From contig CAKRON010000093.1 in the NCBI GenBank assembly GCA_934373455.1, forward strand, positions 1 through 9,724: a DNA stretch of 9,724 bases, read 5' to 3'. Below are positions 1 through 6,263 of the stretch, piece after piece. The notes under the pieces are model-generated. The model did no database searches, was not told the origin of the DNA, and was given only the letters and a program-made list of their open reading frames with translations. How positions within the stretch are numbered: the stretch's first letter is position 1; the number at the start of each line of letters is the position of its first letter. The DNA comes from an uncultured Marvinbryantia sp. (GTDB lineage: Bacteria > Bacillota > Clostridia > Lachnospirales > Lachnospiraceae). Made by a program: the position numbers and the translations under genes.

Positions 1-155
1 TATTTTTTCTTGCCAACAGTCAAACTTCCTACCATATTGCCAAGCGCTGTTCCGATTGCTCCAACCAGAGCGGATGCGCCACCGCCGCCAGGAACAGGTG
101 CTTTTGATGCCAATACTTCCACAAATTCATTACATGGTACTGTAGAAAATCCCAT
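1..155 (-). CDS. fchA: Methenyltetrahydrofolate cyclohydrolase, N-terminal fragment (partial)
   Basis: This is the first 51 codons of a gene that runs off the left edge. I read it directly from the reverse strand, starting at the ATG at 153-155. The fragment begins MGFSTVPCNEF. It then carries a glycine-rich stretch PVPGGGGASALVGA (residues about 21-34) followed by GNMVGSLTVGKKK (about 39-51). These are hallmarks of the cyclodeaminase/cyclohydrolase family (FTCD_C, the domain shared by FchA and formiminotransferase-cyclodeaminase). FchA converts 5,10-methenyl-THF and 10-formyl-THF into each other in the methyl branch of the Wood-Ljungdahl pathway, in the cytoplasm. A GGAGGAT ribosome binding site sits just upstream. 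The gene lies 14 bases after the DUF3786 stop codon, so the two are probably cotranscribed. A stand-alone formiminotetrahydrofolate cyclodeaminase of histidine breakdown has the same N-terminus, but the acetyl-CoA pathway context favours FchA. Confidence 0.85.
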   Translation of the reverse strand, partial: MGFSTVPCNEFVEVLASKAPVPGGGGASALVGAIGTALGNMVGSLTVGKKK

Positions 156-161
156 AATTCA

Positions 162-167
162 TCCTCC
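162..167 (-). promoter_or_regulatory. Ribosome binding site of fchA
   Basis: The minus strand reads GGAGGAT, with GGAGGA at 162-167, 6 bases before the fchA ATG. It lies in the 14-base gap between the DUF3786 stop codon and the fchA start. It fixes the start codon of the truncated gene. Confidence 0.8.
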
Positions 168-169
168 AT

Positions 170-811
170 CTACTGCATTTTTTTAAGTGTTGTAATACTT
201 ATATCTCCAACAACTGCCAGATCATATGTTTCAAATGACAGTGGGAAATTATCAGAAAATAAAATCTGTGAGGATGGTGGAAATTCATCATCCCCTGACC
301 AAAGAATAAATCTTACATAATGGTCATTGATAAATTCGATCTCATAAGAAATATCGCCATAGGTCAGCTTTTTAGCTCCCAGACGTTCAAATATGTCTGC
401 AAATTTATCAAGTTTAAATCCAAACCCATAAGCAAGACGCATCAGGCATCTGCCCTGAAACTGCTGAAAATACAGATCTCCACTTGGCAGTTCCCGATAT
501 GTCAGAAATTTCCCTGTAGATTCTGATTTCACTCCGTTTAACAGATAGCGGATTGCAAATATCTTTGCATCTACAGCATCTTCCATAATCGCATAAGTAT
601 CTTCTGATTTATTCAGGCAGGTCACCTTGCAGTCCGGCCAGGTAATCTCATATGTTTTCTGCATCATTCTCATAGTAAAGCACTTACGCGCTTCATCATA
701 AGGGATACCTGTGCGAGCAGATGCTGCTTTCGGATCCATTGCCTCAAATTGTTCCAGATATTGACCGAAAGGAACCTCTTCGATATTATTTTTTGCGTAA
801 TCTAAATTCAT
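170..811 (-). CDS. DUF3786 domain protein of unknown function
   Basis: This is a 213-residue soluble protein with no signal peptide or membrane segment. I recognise it as a DUF3786 family member from two blocks. One is YRELPSGDLYFQQFQGRC (residues 105-122). The other, near the C-terminus, is WSGDDEFPPSSQILFSDNF (171-189), rich in acidic and aromatic residues. Some DUF3786 proteins, as I recall, carry an N-terminal iron-sulfur motif. This one has only four scattered cysteines (C44, C61, C65, C122) and no ferredoxin-type Cys spacing. It sits between acsV and fchA, with its own candidate promoter and a GAGGT ribosome binding site (817-821), and runs almost directly into fchA. No function is established. 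The location suggests a role linked to one-carbon, corrinoid or Fe-S metabolism, which is inference only. The ATG at 809-811 is preferred because of the ribosome binding site. Confidence 0.8.
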   Translation of the reverse strand: MNLDYAKNNIEEVPFGQYLEQFEAMDPKAASARTGIPYDEARKCFTMRMMQKTYEITWPDCKVTCLNKSEDTYAIMEDAVDAKIFAIRYLLNGVKSESTGKFLTYRELPSGDLYFQQFQGRCLMRLAYGFGFKLDKFADIFERLGAKKLTYGDISYEIEFINDHYVRFILWSGDDEFPPSSQILFSDNFPLSFETYDLAVVGDISITTLKKMQ

Positions 812-835
812 CTTTTACCTCATTAACCTTTTTGA

Positions 836-868
836 TCTATTTTAACATAAAACCATAACATAAAGCAA
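836..868 (-). promoter_or_regulatory. Candidate promoter for DUF3786-fchA
   Basis: The minus strand shows a -35-like TTGCTT (863-868), an 18-base spacer and a -10 TAAAAT (839-844). The -10 is preceded by TGT, giving an extended -10 (TGnTAAAAT). Transcription would begin near 832, about 20 bases before the DUF3786 start codon. The 12-base stretch TGTTAAAATAGA (836-847) recurs exactly in the acsD leader. The -35 element touches the foot of the hairpin that follows acsV, so this short gap may serve as both terminator and promoter. Confidence 0.5.
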
Positions 869-899
869 CAGGATGTCGGACAAATCTCCGACATCCTGT
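868..899 (-). terminator. Hairpin after acsV, probable (weak) terminator
   Basis: A perfect 13-bp inverted repeat (868-880 with 887-899) has a 6-base loop and lies 28 bases past the acsV stop codon. Read on the minus strand, the stem is followed by TGCTTTATGTTATGGTTTT, which is T-rich but broken. This looks like a moderate or leaky intrinsic terminator rather than a textbook one. On the plus strand the stem is followed by an A-rich run, so it does not work as a plus-strand terminator. It probably marks the end of the acsD-C-E-V unit, with partial read-through into DUF3786-fchA. Confidence 0.6.
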
Positions 900-927
900 G
901 AAAAAATTTACAAACTCTTCATACAAA

Positions 928-2850
928 TTATATAATGCTTGGGAACAGCGATGCATCTGTATGAGGCAGGAAACACGCTCCTACGAACTCATCCATATAA
1001 GCATTGATATTACTGAGTTCAATATATGTCATATTCTGAGCAATCTCATATACTTTTTGTTCAGACTCTGTAGAATACAACATTGCATAAGCTCCTACCA
1101 ATGAAGAATTGCCAATATATTCATACAATTCCAATGGTACATCTGGGAACATTCCGATACGGACAGCGTTCTGCATATTAATACCGCTTCCGATACCACC
1201 TGCTACGTAAACATGCTCAATCATAGACACATCAAAATCGCAATAGGACAGCATTGTTCGAATAGCAGAGAAAATAGCACCTTTCGCACGAATAAAACTG
1301 TCGATATCCACTTCTGTGATCTCGACGTCTTTCACTGATCCGGCCTCTTCCTGGAATGCAATCACATATGATCCCATACCATGTTCATCATGACGCACCC
1401 GTTTACCTTCCCGAATAAACTTACCTTTCGGGCTGATGATCTTACACCGGAACAATTCTGCGATAATGTCAATGATTCCTGAACCGCAGATACCCACCGG
1501 CTTTGTACCTGGATCGCCTACTACCGAATAGGTTGGTTCCATGGTTTCTTCATCAATGGTACATGCTTCTATTGCGCCATCTGTTGCACGCATACCGCAG
1601 CTGATGTCTCCGCCCTCAAAGGCAGGACCAGCGGAACATGCACAGCTGAACATAAAATCTGAGTTACCAAATACAATTTCTCCATTTGTACCAAGGTCAA
1701 TAAACAGTGAAAACTCAGGTTTATTCCATACCATACTGACAAATGTACCAGCCGTAATATCACCACCGACATAACTGCCAATATTTGGCGCCAGAATAAT
1801 ATGGGCATCCTGATTTACATTGACACCAATATTATAAGCATAAACAGAATTTGTCTTAAAGAATGACGGAACAAATGGTTCCATACGTACCGGATCTGCA
1901 TATACACCTAATAGCAGATGATTCATGGTTGTGTTGGACGCAATACACAAACGATAAATCTGTGAATGATCCAGCTGCGCCTGTCGGCACATGGTATCAA
2001 TCAATGGATTAATTGTCTCATCTATTACTGCTTTCTGCAATTTTTCGCGTCCGCCAGGCTTTTCGGATTCAATAATGCGGTTAATAACATCCGCACCATA
2101 ACGGATTTGTCCGTTTCCGGCAGATCCTTTGGCAAGAATCTCGCCTGTCAGCATATCGATAATAATTGCAGAGACAGTCGTAGTACCTATATCTACAGCC
2201 ATACCACCTACAATTACATTTTTTTCTTTTTCAAATACGTCATAGACAAACAGGTCTTTCGCAGTCTCACGCAGTACAACCTGAATTTCAAATTGACTTT
2301 TCCGCAATACAAAGGCAAGTTTATTCAGGGCTGTATAGGATATTCGAATAACATTTACTCCCGTTTGCGCACGAAGTGCACGAGTGAAACGTTCGTTATC
2401 CGGCATCGTATCATCCAAAGTCGGTTCACTCATCTTTAATGATACAATTTTCATATCATTTTTTAAAGTAATGCCAGCTTCTGCAACCTGTTTTTTTAAA
2501 TCATCAAATATCTTTATTTCGTCCGGAGAACTCAAATCAGCCACTTTCATTCGGCTCTTATAAGCAGATGCGATATCCGGAACCATTACCTCTACATCTG
2601 CACATATTTTACTACAGCAGGCCAACCTCCAACCACCTGCATACTCCTCATCCGTAATATGATGAGTTTTCTTTGAATCCAGTTCCCCACTAAGCAGACG
2701 AACCTTACATTTTCCGCAGGCTGCATTTCCATTACATGGGGCATCGATAGCTACGTTTGTTTTTCTCGCTACCTCAAGAAGGTTTTCACCAAGAGCAGCG
2801 AAGACGATAACGTCTTCGCTGTTCTCAAACTTAAATGTAACCTTATACAT
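928..2850 (-). CDS. acsV: Corrinoid protein reductive activator (RACo/AcsV), ferredoxin-ASKHA ATPase
   Basis: This is a 640-residue protein, close to the usual length (about 630-650) of the reductive activators of corrinoid iron-sulfur proteins. These use ATP to drive the uphill electron transfer that returns inactive Co(II) to Co(I). The N-terminal domain (about 1-95) is a plant-type [2Fe-2S] ferredoxin with C39, C45, C48 and C78 (pattern CNGNAACGKC, then RLACC). A linker and middle region follow. The large C-terminal ASKHA-fold ATPase domain has DIGTTT at 220-225 (phosphate loop), IDLGTNGE at 384-391 and CSAGPAFEGG at 405-414. Its start codon follows the acsE stop by 3 bases, and its GGAG ribosome binding site (2860-2863) lies inside the acsE coding end, which points to translational coupling. 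A neighbouring acsE and acsCD supply its substrate protein. An extra cysteine next to the fourth ligand (C79) is noted separately. Related activators serve methyltransferase systems, but the location makes the CoFeSP the likely partner. Confidence 0.93.
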   Translation of the reverse strand: MYKVTFKFENSEDVIVFAALGENLLEVARKTNVAIDAPCNGNAACGKCKVRLLSGELDSKKTHHITDEEYAGGWRLACCSKICADVEVMVPDIASAYKSRMKVADLSSPDEIKIFDDLKKQVAEAGITLKNDMKIVSLKMSEPTLDDTMPDNERFTRALRAQTGVNVIRISYTALNKLAFVLRKSQFEIQVVLRETAKDLFVYDVFEKEKNVIVGGMAVDIGTTTVSAIIIDMLTGEILAKGSAGNGQIRYGADVINRIIESEKPGGREKLQKAVIDETINPLIDTMCRQAQLDHSQIYRLCIASNTTMNHLLLGVYADPVRMEPFVPSFFKTNSVYAYNIGVNVNQDAHIILAPNIGSYVGGDITAGTFVSMVWNKPEFSLFIDLGTNGEIVFGNSDFMFSCACSAGPAFEGGDISCGMRATDGAIEACTIDEETMEPTYSVVGDPGTKPVGICGSGIIDIIAELFRCKIISPKGKFIREGKRVRHDEHGMGSYVIAFQEEAGSVKDVEITEVDIDSFIRAKGAIFSAIRTMLSYCDFDVSMIEHVYVAGGIGSGINMQNAVRIGMFPDVPLELYEYIGNSSLVGAYAMLYSTESEQKVYEIAQNMTYIELSNINAYMDEFVGACFLPHTDASLFPSII

Positions 2851-2853
2851 TTA

Positions 2854-3639
2854 TTAGATCTCCAGATAAGAATCTGCGTACAGAGTGTTTCCTCTGAATA
2901 CATCACAAGATTTGATGGTTTCCATCAGTCTCAGGTCGTTAGGATTAACGATTGCAGATGTAAGACCCTGCATCATACACATAGCTACCAGAGCGGAATC
3001 CATGATCGGACGGATATTCTTTGGCATACCATTACTGTTATTTGACAGACCACCTGTAGAGTTCAGTCCCATATCAGACAGCATCTTGATGAATTCAAGA
3101 ATCTGCATCTGCTTGTCCTGCATTCCCTTAACAACCAGGAATAATGGGTCAAACCACAGATCTTCTGCTTCCATACCGTGTTCCATACCTCTTTCCAGAA
3201 GTGTCTGGCAGTATCCCATACGTTCGTCATTGTCTTTTGCAATACCTTCTGCATTACACAGAGCGATAACGATTGCATCGTTAGCTGCTGCAAGGTCAAC
3301 GTATTCAATACGGCTTCCTGCGTCAGCAGAGTTTACGATAGGTTTTCCTTTTTCACGGTTGTATACAGAAATACCAGCTTCGATAGCTTTTTTATTAGCT
3401 GTATCCAGTGCCAGAGGAACGTTATCAAAGTTGCTCTGAAGTAACTGAACTGCCCATTTCATCAGGTCTTCTCCGTCACTTTCAGCAGGTCCGATGTTTA
3501 CATCAAGATAAACTGCTCCAGCATCCAGCTGCTGTTTTGCTCTTTTCAGGATTGGTTCTTCATCTCTTTCTGTGAAAGCTTTATTTACAGCAGGTGCTGT
3601 AGTAGAAAGTCTTTCGCCGATTGTAATAAATTTTGCCAT
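2854..3639 (-). CDS. acsE: 5-methyltetrahydrofolate:corrinoid/iron-sulfur protein methyltransferase (MeTr)
   Basis: This enzyme transfers the methyl group of 5-methyl-THF to Co(I) of the corrinoid iron-sulfur protein, joining the methyl and carbonyl branches. At 261 residues it matches the Moorella enzyme (262). It is a single TIM barrel of the pterin-binding family (shared with MetH and DHPS). Visible motifs in order are YLDVNIGPA (44-52), LALDTAN (76-82), PIVNSADAG (100-108), WFDPLFLVVKGMQDKQ (162-177) and GLSNNSNGMP (197-206). By alignment from memory, D79, N103, D164 and an Asn of the NNSN stretch correspond to the pterin-contacting D75, N96, D160 and N199 of the Moorella protein. A strong AAGGAGG (3648-3654) lies 8 bases before the ATG. 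Translation ends in tandem TAA TAA, and the second TAA abuts the acsV ATG. The gene follows acsC by 70 bases. Confidence 0.96.
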   Translation of the reverse strand: MAKFITIGERLSTTAPAVNKAFTERDEEPILKRAKQQLDAGAVYLDVNIGPAESDGEDLMKWAVQLLQSNFDNVPLALDTANKKAIEAGISVYNREKGKPIVNSADAGSRIEYVDLAAANDAIVIALCNAEGIAKDNDERMGYCQTLLERGMEHGMEAEDLWFDPLFLVVKGMQDKQMQILEFIKMLSDMGLNSTGGLSNNSNGMPKNIRPIMDSALVAMCMMQGLTSAIVNPNDLRLMETIKSCDVFRGNTLYADSYLEI

Positions 3640-3709
3640 TTTTGTAGCCTCCTTATAGTTTTTATTTTAATAACTATTTATTTGATCACTGCACAAATGT
3701 CAAATACTC
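3640..3709 (-). other. acsC-acsE intercistronic region with weak hairpins and a possible internal promoter
   Basis: This 70-base AT-rich gap contains a 7-bp inverted repeat (3679-3685 with 3700-3706, arms TATTTGA and TCAAATA). A 6-bp A/T-rich repeat (3655-3660 with 3672-3677) lies just before the acsE ribosome binding site. The minus strand also has a perfect TTGACA (3698-3703), followed 17 bases later by the poor -10 match TAAATA (3675-3680). Neither hairpin has a following T tract. The most likely reading is an ordinary intercistronic spacer, perhaps with a weak internal promoter for acsE-acsV. Confidence 0.3.
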
Positions 3710-5068
3710 TTAAGCTTCTCCGTTTGCCTGCATATCTTTCAGGAATTTAACAAGCTCTACTGCTTCTCTAGGAGCAATGATAACTTCCCATCCTGGCAGT
3801 TTAGCTTCGATTTCACCTTTCAGTACTGCAACTTTACCTGGGATGATCAGCTTACGATTCTTAATCTTGCCTTCGATGTCAGCTTCTTTCCAGAATTTTT
3901 CGATGGAAGAAGAAGAAAGTTTTCCAGCTGCCCATGCAGTCAGTACAGAAAGTCCGCCTGCATCACTGATGATCAGGTTTACAGGTACTCCTGAACGTTC
4001 CAGTTCTCCGGATACCAGGAAGTATGTAAGTGCAAAGTCAACAGTTGTCAGACAGATAGAGTTCTCATCTGCACCATTCAGTGGGTAGATGCCTGGTTCT
4101 ACACGCATTGGCTTCTGAGGGTCTGTGAAGATGTTCTGACGCAGACCATACAGTGGAAGTGCTTCAGCGTATGTGATTTCCTGCATAACAACGATAGAAC
4201 CGTATTTAATTGTAAAGATAGCAGCCAGAGCAGCCTGCAGATGCAGATCATCTTTTGCTACTTTTACAAGGTTTACGATAGATGGGTAACCACATGTTCT
4301 GTCACCGTCTTTGATTGCAGCTTTACGAAGCTGTACAGTATTTGCAAATGTTTCTTTTACAGTAGCGCCTGTGGTATCGATAACCAGGTTCTTGTTTCCA
4401 AGTCCTTCCAGAGCTTTTACTGTATCATAAATTTCGTTCATATCAGCCCCGCTGACACCAAGAACAACGCCTGCTTCTGTAGCAACAGCGCTCATATCAG
4501 CGTAGTTAGCCGGTGTAGCACCATTCAGTACAGGCTTGCTGTCTTTACATACAGCCAGAGCAGCCTTAGCTACTTCTACATCTGTACATCCAAGTACCAT
4601 TGTTCTGCCAAGTGCAGCAACTTTCTTAACCAGTTCTACATAATCGTAAGAACCTTCTGCAGAGTAATTTACATAAACCAGTTCTGCGTACATTCTTTCA
4701 CCGATACGGTCATAATCAACCTTCGGGATCTCAGCAAGTTTTGCTTCGATAGTTGCTTCATCCATGCAGTTGCAGATTGCGTCTGCATATCTTGTTTTGT
4801 TTACAAATGTTTTTTCATGACGTTCCATAACGGTCTCTCCGCCGAGAACCATTTCTTCTGCGCCAGTACCAATTTTGATGCTCTTCATAGGAGGTGCTGT
4901 AGCTTCAGATAACTGAGCTTTTGCATCTTCTGAGAAATAAGGGCAGGCAGCAATATCAGCAGCACCCTGAGCAACTTTCATACAGAAAGCCATACATGTA
5001 GGGCTTCCACATTCTTTACAGTTTTTCTTTGGTGATAATTTAAAAATATCAAGACCTTTTAATGCCAT
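3710..5068 (-). CDS. acsC: Corrinoid/iron-sulfur protein large (gamma) subunit
   Basis: This 452-residue protein is the cobamide- and cluster-bearing subunit of the CoFeSP. It carries the methyl group from AcsE to acetyl-CoA synthase. The N-terminal domain holds a [4Fe-4S] motif with C17, C20, C25 and C42 (CKECGSPTC, then AACPYF). This is the same spacing and numbering as the well-studied acetogen protein, and the low-potential cluster passes electrons to cobalt. A central TIM barrel follows (about 64-320). A C-terminal cobamide-binding Rossmann-like domain (about 325-450) includes ISDAGGLSVLTAWAAGKLS. There is no DxHxxG motif, as expected for this base-off, His-off family. The stretch IKIGTGAEEMVLGGE (64-78) closely resembles VTIGTGDKAITLGGE of AcsD, reflecting the common barrel ancestry of the two subunits. 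AAGGAGG (5079-5085) lies 10 bases before the ATG. The gene sits 26 bases after acsD. Confidence 0.97.
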   Translation of the reverse strand: MALKGLDIFKLSPKKNCKECGSPTCMAFCMKVAQGAADIAACPYFSEDAKAQLSEATAPPMKSIKIGTGAEEMVLGGETVMERHEKTFVNKTRYADAICNCMDEATIEAKLAEIPKVDYDRIGERMYAELVYVNYSAEGSYDYVELVKKVAALGRTMVLGCTDVEVAKAALAVCKDSKPVLNGATPANYADMSAVATEAGVVLGVSGADMNEIYDTVKALEGLGNKNLVIDTTGATVKETFANTVQLRKAAIKDGDRTCGYPSIVNLVKVAKDDLHLQAALAAIFTIKYGSIVVMQEITYAEALPLYGLRQNIFTDPQKPMRVEPGIYPLNGADENSICLTTVDFALTYFLVSGELERSGVPVNLIISDAGGLSVLTAWAAGKLSSSSIEKFWKEADIEGKIKNRKLIIPGKVAVLKGEIEAKLPGWEVIIAPREAVELVKFLKDMQANGEA

Positions 5069-5094
5069 TGTCTTTTATCCTCCTTAAACAGTGA

Positions 5095-6036
5095 TTAAAC
5101 TAATTCTTTGATCAGTTTGGAAACAGTTGCCACGGATACAGGATGTTTTAAGATTACGGCATCAGAACCACAAGCTAAATCTGCTGCTGCAGTTTCAACT
5201 TCCATATCGATACCACGTTTTTCCTGATCTCCCCATTCCGGTGTATCTGCTTCTGCCTGTGTTGCTTCTTTTGTAGACCATGTCTCAGATGCAACTGGAG
5301 TAATGATAGGCATCTGAAGCTGTGCATCGTTCTGAGACAGAGCTGCAGATTTGATACGCTGCATGGTGGATGCAACATATTCATATCCGTATCCGGCTGC
5401 TGCTGTACCAACGTTCATGATAACAGATTCCGGCTTAACACCTAACTGACTTAATAATACGTTTAACTGTTTTGCAAGGTTGATATCTACAGAAGATTCA
5501 GCACCTACTACCTGATTATATGCAAGGCCTGCTGCTGCACCAACTGTTTTGTAATTTTCTTCTTTTGCTGCCAGAATCAGAGCGTTCTTTCCCTGTACTG
5601 CTTCTGCTGCTTTACCAAGAAGTTCTGCATCTCTTTCCGCATTCTTGCTACCGCAGATAACAAGTGGAAGATCAACTGCTTCTGCAACTTCTTTTACAAG
5701 TCCGATCAGTTCTTCTGTGGATTTGTTTGCACCATTAGGATCTCCACCTTCCAGACGGAAGCTCAAGAAATCAACACCTTCAAAAGAAGCTGCTTTTTTA
5801 GCGATTTCTCCGATTGTAGAACATCCTTCGTAATACTTCTGAACGCATTCTGGTTCATGTTCCATACCAAAGTCTGTAATTTCAATACCTACTTTTGGAG
5901 CATTTGCAAATGGAGCATCAAAGCTCTGTAATGGAAGTGCATTTTCGCCACCAAGTGTGATTGCTTTGTCACCTGTTCCGATTGTAACAGTTTTAATGCT
6001 GGCATTAAATTTTCCTGATTTTGCTGTGAACGGCAT
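5095..6036 (-). CDS. acsD: Corrinoid/iron-sulfur protein small (delta) subunit
   Basis: This 313-residue TIM-barrel protein pairs with AcsC to form the CoFeSP heterodimer and caps the cobamide between the two subunits. The length fits the bacterial family (about 310-325). Recognisable stretches are VTIGTGDKAITLGGE (17-31), VGIEITDFGMEH (49-60), LSFRLEGGDPNG (91-102) and NVGTAAAGYGYEYVAST (208-224). It has no metal-binding cysteine cluster, as usual for this subunit. Its ATG at 6034-6036 is preceded by AAGGAGG (6047-6053) at a 10-base spacing. It is the first gene after a 227-base gap that contains a good promoter and a long leader hairpin, so it probably heads its own transcript, acsD-C-E-V. 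The archaeal equivalent is CdhD, but the sequence and setting are of the acetogen type. Confidence 0.96.
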   Translation of the reverse strand: MPFTAKSGKFNASIKTVTIGTGDKAITLGGENALPLQSFDAPFANAPKVGIEITDFGMEHEPECVQKYYEGCSTIGEIAKKAASFEGVDFLSFRLEGGDPNGANKSTEELIGLVKEVAEAVDLPLVICGSKNAERDAELLGKAAEAVQGKNALILAAKEENYKTVGAAAGLAYNQVVGAESSVDINLAKQLNVLLSQLGVKPESVIMNVGTAAAGYGYEYVASTMQRIKSAALSQNDAQLQMPIITPVASETWSTKEATQAEADTPEWGDQEKRGIDMEVETAAADLACGSDAVILKHPVSVATVSKLIKELV

Positions 6037-6067
6037 TTTTCAATTTCCTCCTTCAGTTTTCAACCGC

Positions 6068-6109
6068 CACAAACTGACTGCATTTTTATGATTACGCAGT
6101 CAGTTTGTG
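6068..6109 (-). promoter_or_regulatory. Leader hairpin upstream of acsD
   Basis: A perfect 14-bp inverted repeat has arms 6068-6081 and 6096-6109 (CACAAACTGACTGC and its complement) with a 14-base loop. It lies in the predicted 5' leader of acsD, about 15 bases before the ribosome binding site and about 19 bases after the predicted transcript start. No T tract follows on the minus strand, so it is not an intrinsic terminator. Likely roles are mRNA stabilisation, a processing site for read-through transcripts from acsB, or binding of a regulator. The ribosome binding site itself is outside the stem. Confidence 0.6.
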
Positions 6110-6121
6110 TCTATTTTAACA
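6110..6121 (-). promoter_or_regulatory. Second -10-like element, motif shared with the DUF3786 promoter
   Basis: The minus strand reads TGTTAAAATAGA, an extended -10 type sequence (TGnTAAAAT, hexamer 6113-6118). It is identical over 12 bases to 836-847 upstream of DUF3786. Here no good -35 lies at the right distance (ATATAA), and a start from it would fall inside the hairpin stem. It is therefore either a minor promoter or a regulator site. Confidence 0.3.
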
Positions 6122-6134
6122 ATAATTCTTACTT

Positions 6135-6163
6135 ATTATATACAGATTTTTCCAGAAAATCAA
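6135..6163 (-). promoter_or_regulatory. Sigma-A type promoter for acsD-C-E-V
   Basis: The minus strand shows -35 TTGATT (6158-6163), a 17-base spacer and a perfect -10 TATAAT (6135-6140). The start site would be near 6128, leaving a leader of about 92 bases before acsD. This is the best promoter match in the window. The surrounding DNA is very AT-rich. It implies that acsD and the genes after it can be transcribed separately from cooS-cooC-acsB. Confidence 0.7.
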
Positions 6164-6263
6164 GCAATAGTACATTTTGCATTTAATTTTATGCTATTTG
6201 TATATCTTAGCAATGCAATTTGGCACCACATTCCGCAATTATGCCTGATTATTTGGTTAAATA

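Noticed and set aside
1966..2439. 157-codon plus-strand open frame opposite acsV
   Set aside because: It is a shadow of acsV, with low-complexity aromatic stretches and no independent support.
4241..4912. 223-codon plus-strand open frame opposite acsC
   Set aside because: It is antisense to a certain gene. The translation is rich in Cys, Phe, Ser and Tyr with no recognisable domain, as expected from the complement of a biased coding sequence, and there is no convincing ribosome binding site.
6068..6120. The acsD leader hairpin as a plus-strand terminator (stem followed by TCTATTTT)
   Set aside because: No plus-strand gene precedes it, and the tail is weak. Its place in the acsD leader explains it better.
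6037..6128. A cobalamin or other known riboswitch in the acsD leader
   Set aside because: The leader is only about 92 bases and is mostly one simple hairpin. I saw no B12-box-like conserved sequence or multi-helix architecture.
6160..6231. 23-residue minus-strand open frame (MWCQIALLRY...) between acsB and acsD, considered as a leader peptide
   Set aside because: It has no properly spaced ribosome binding site and no run of regulatory codons. It also ends within the promoter -35, so it would not be on the acsD transcript.
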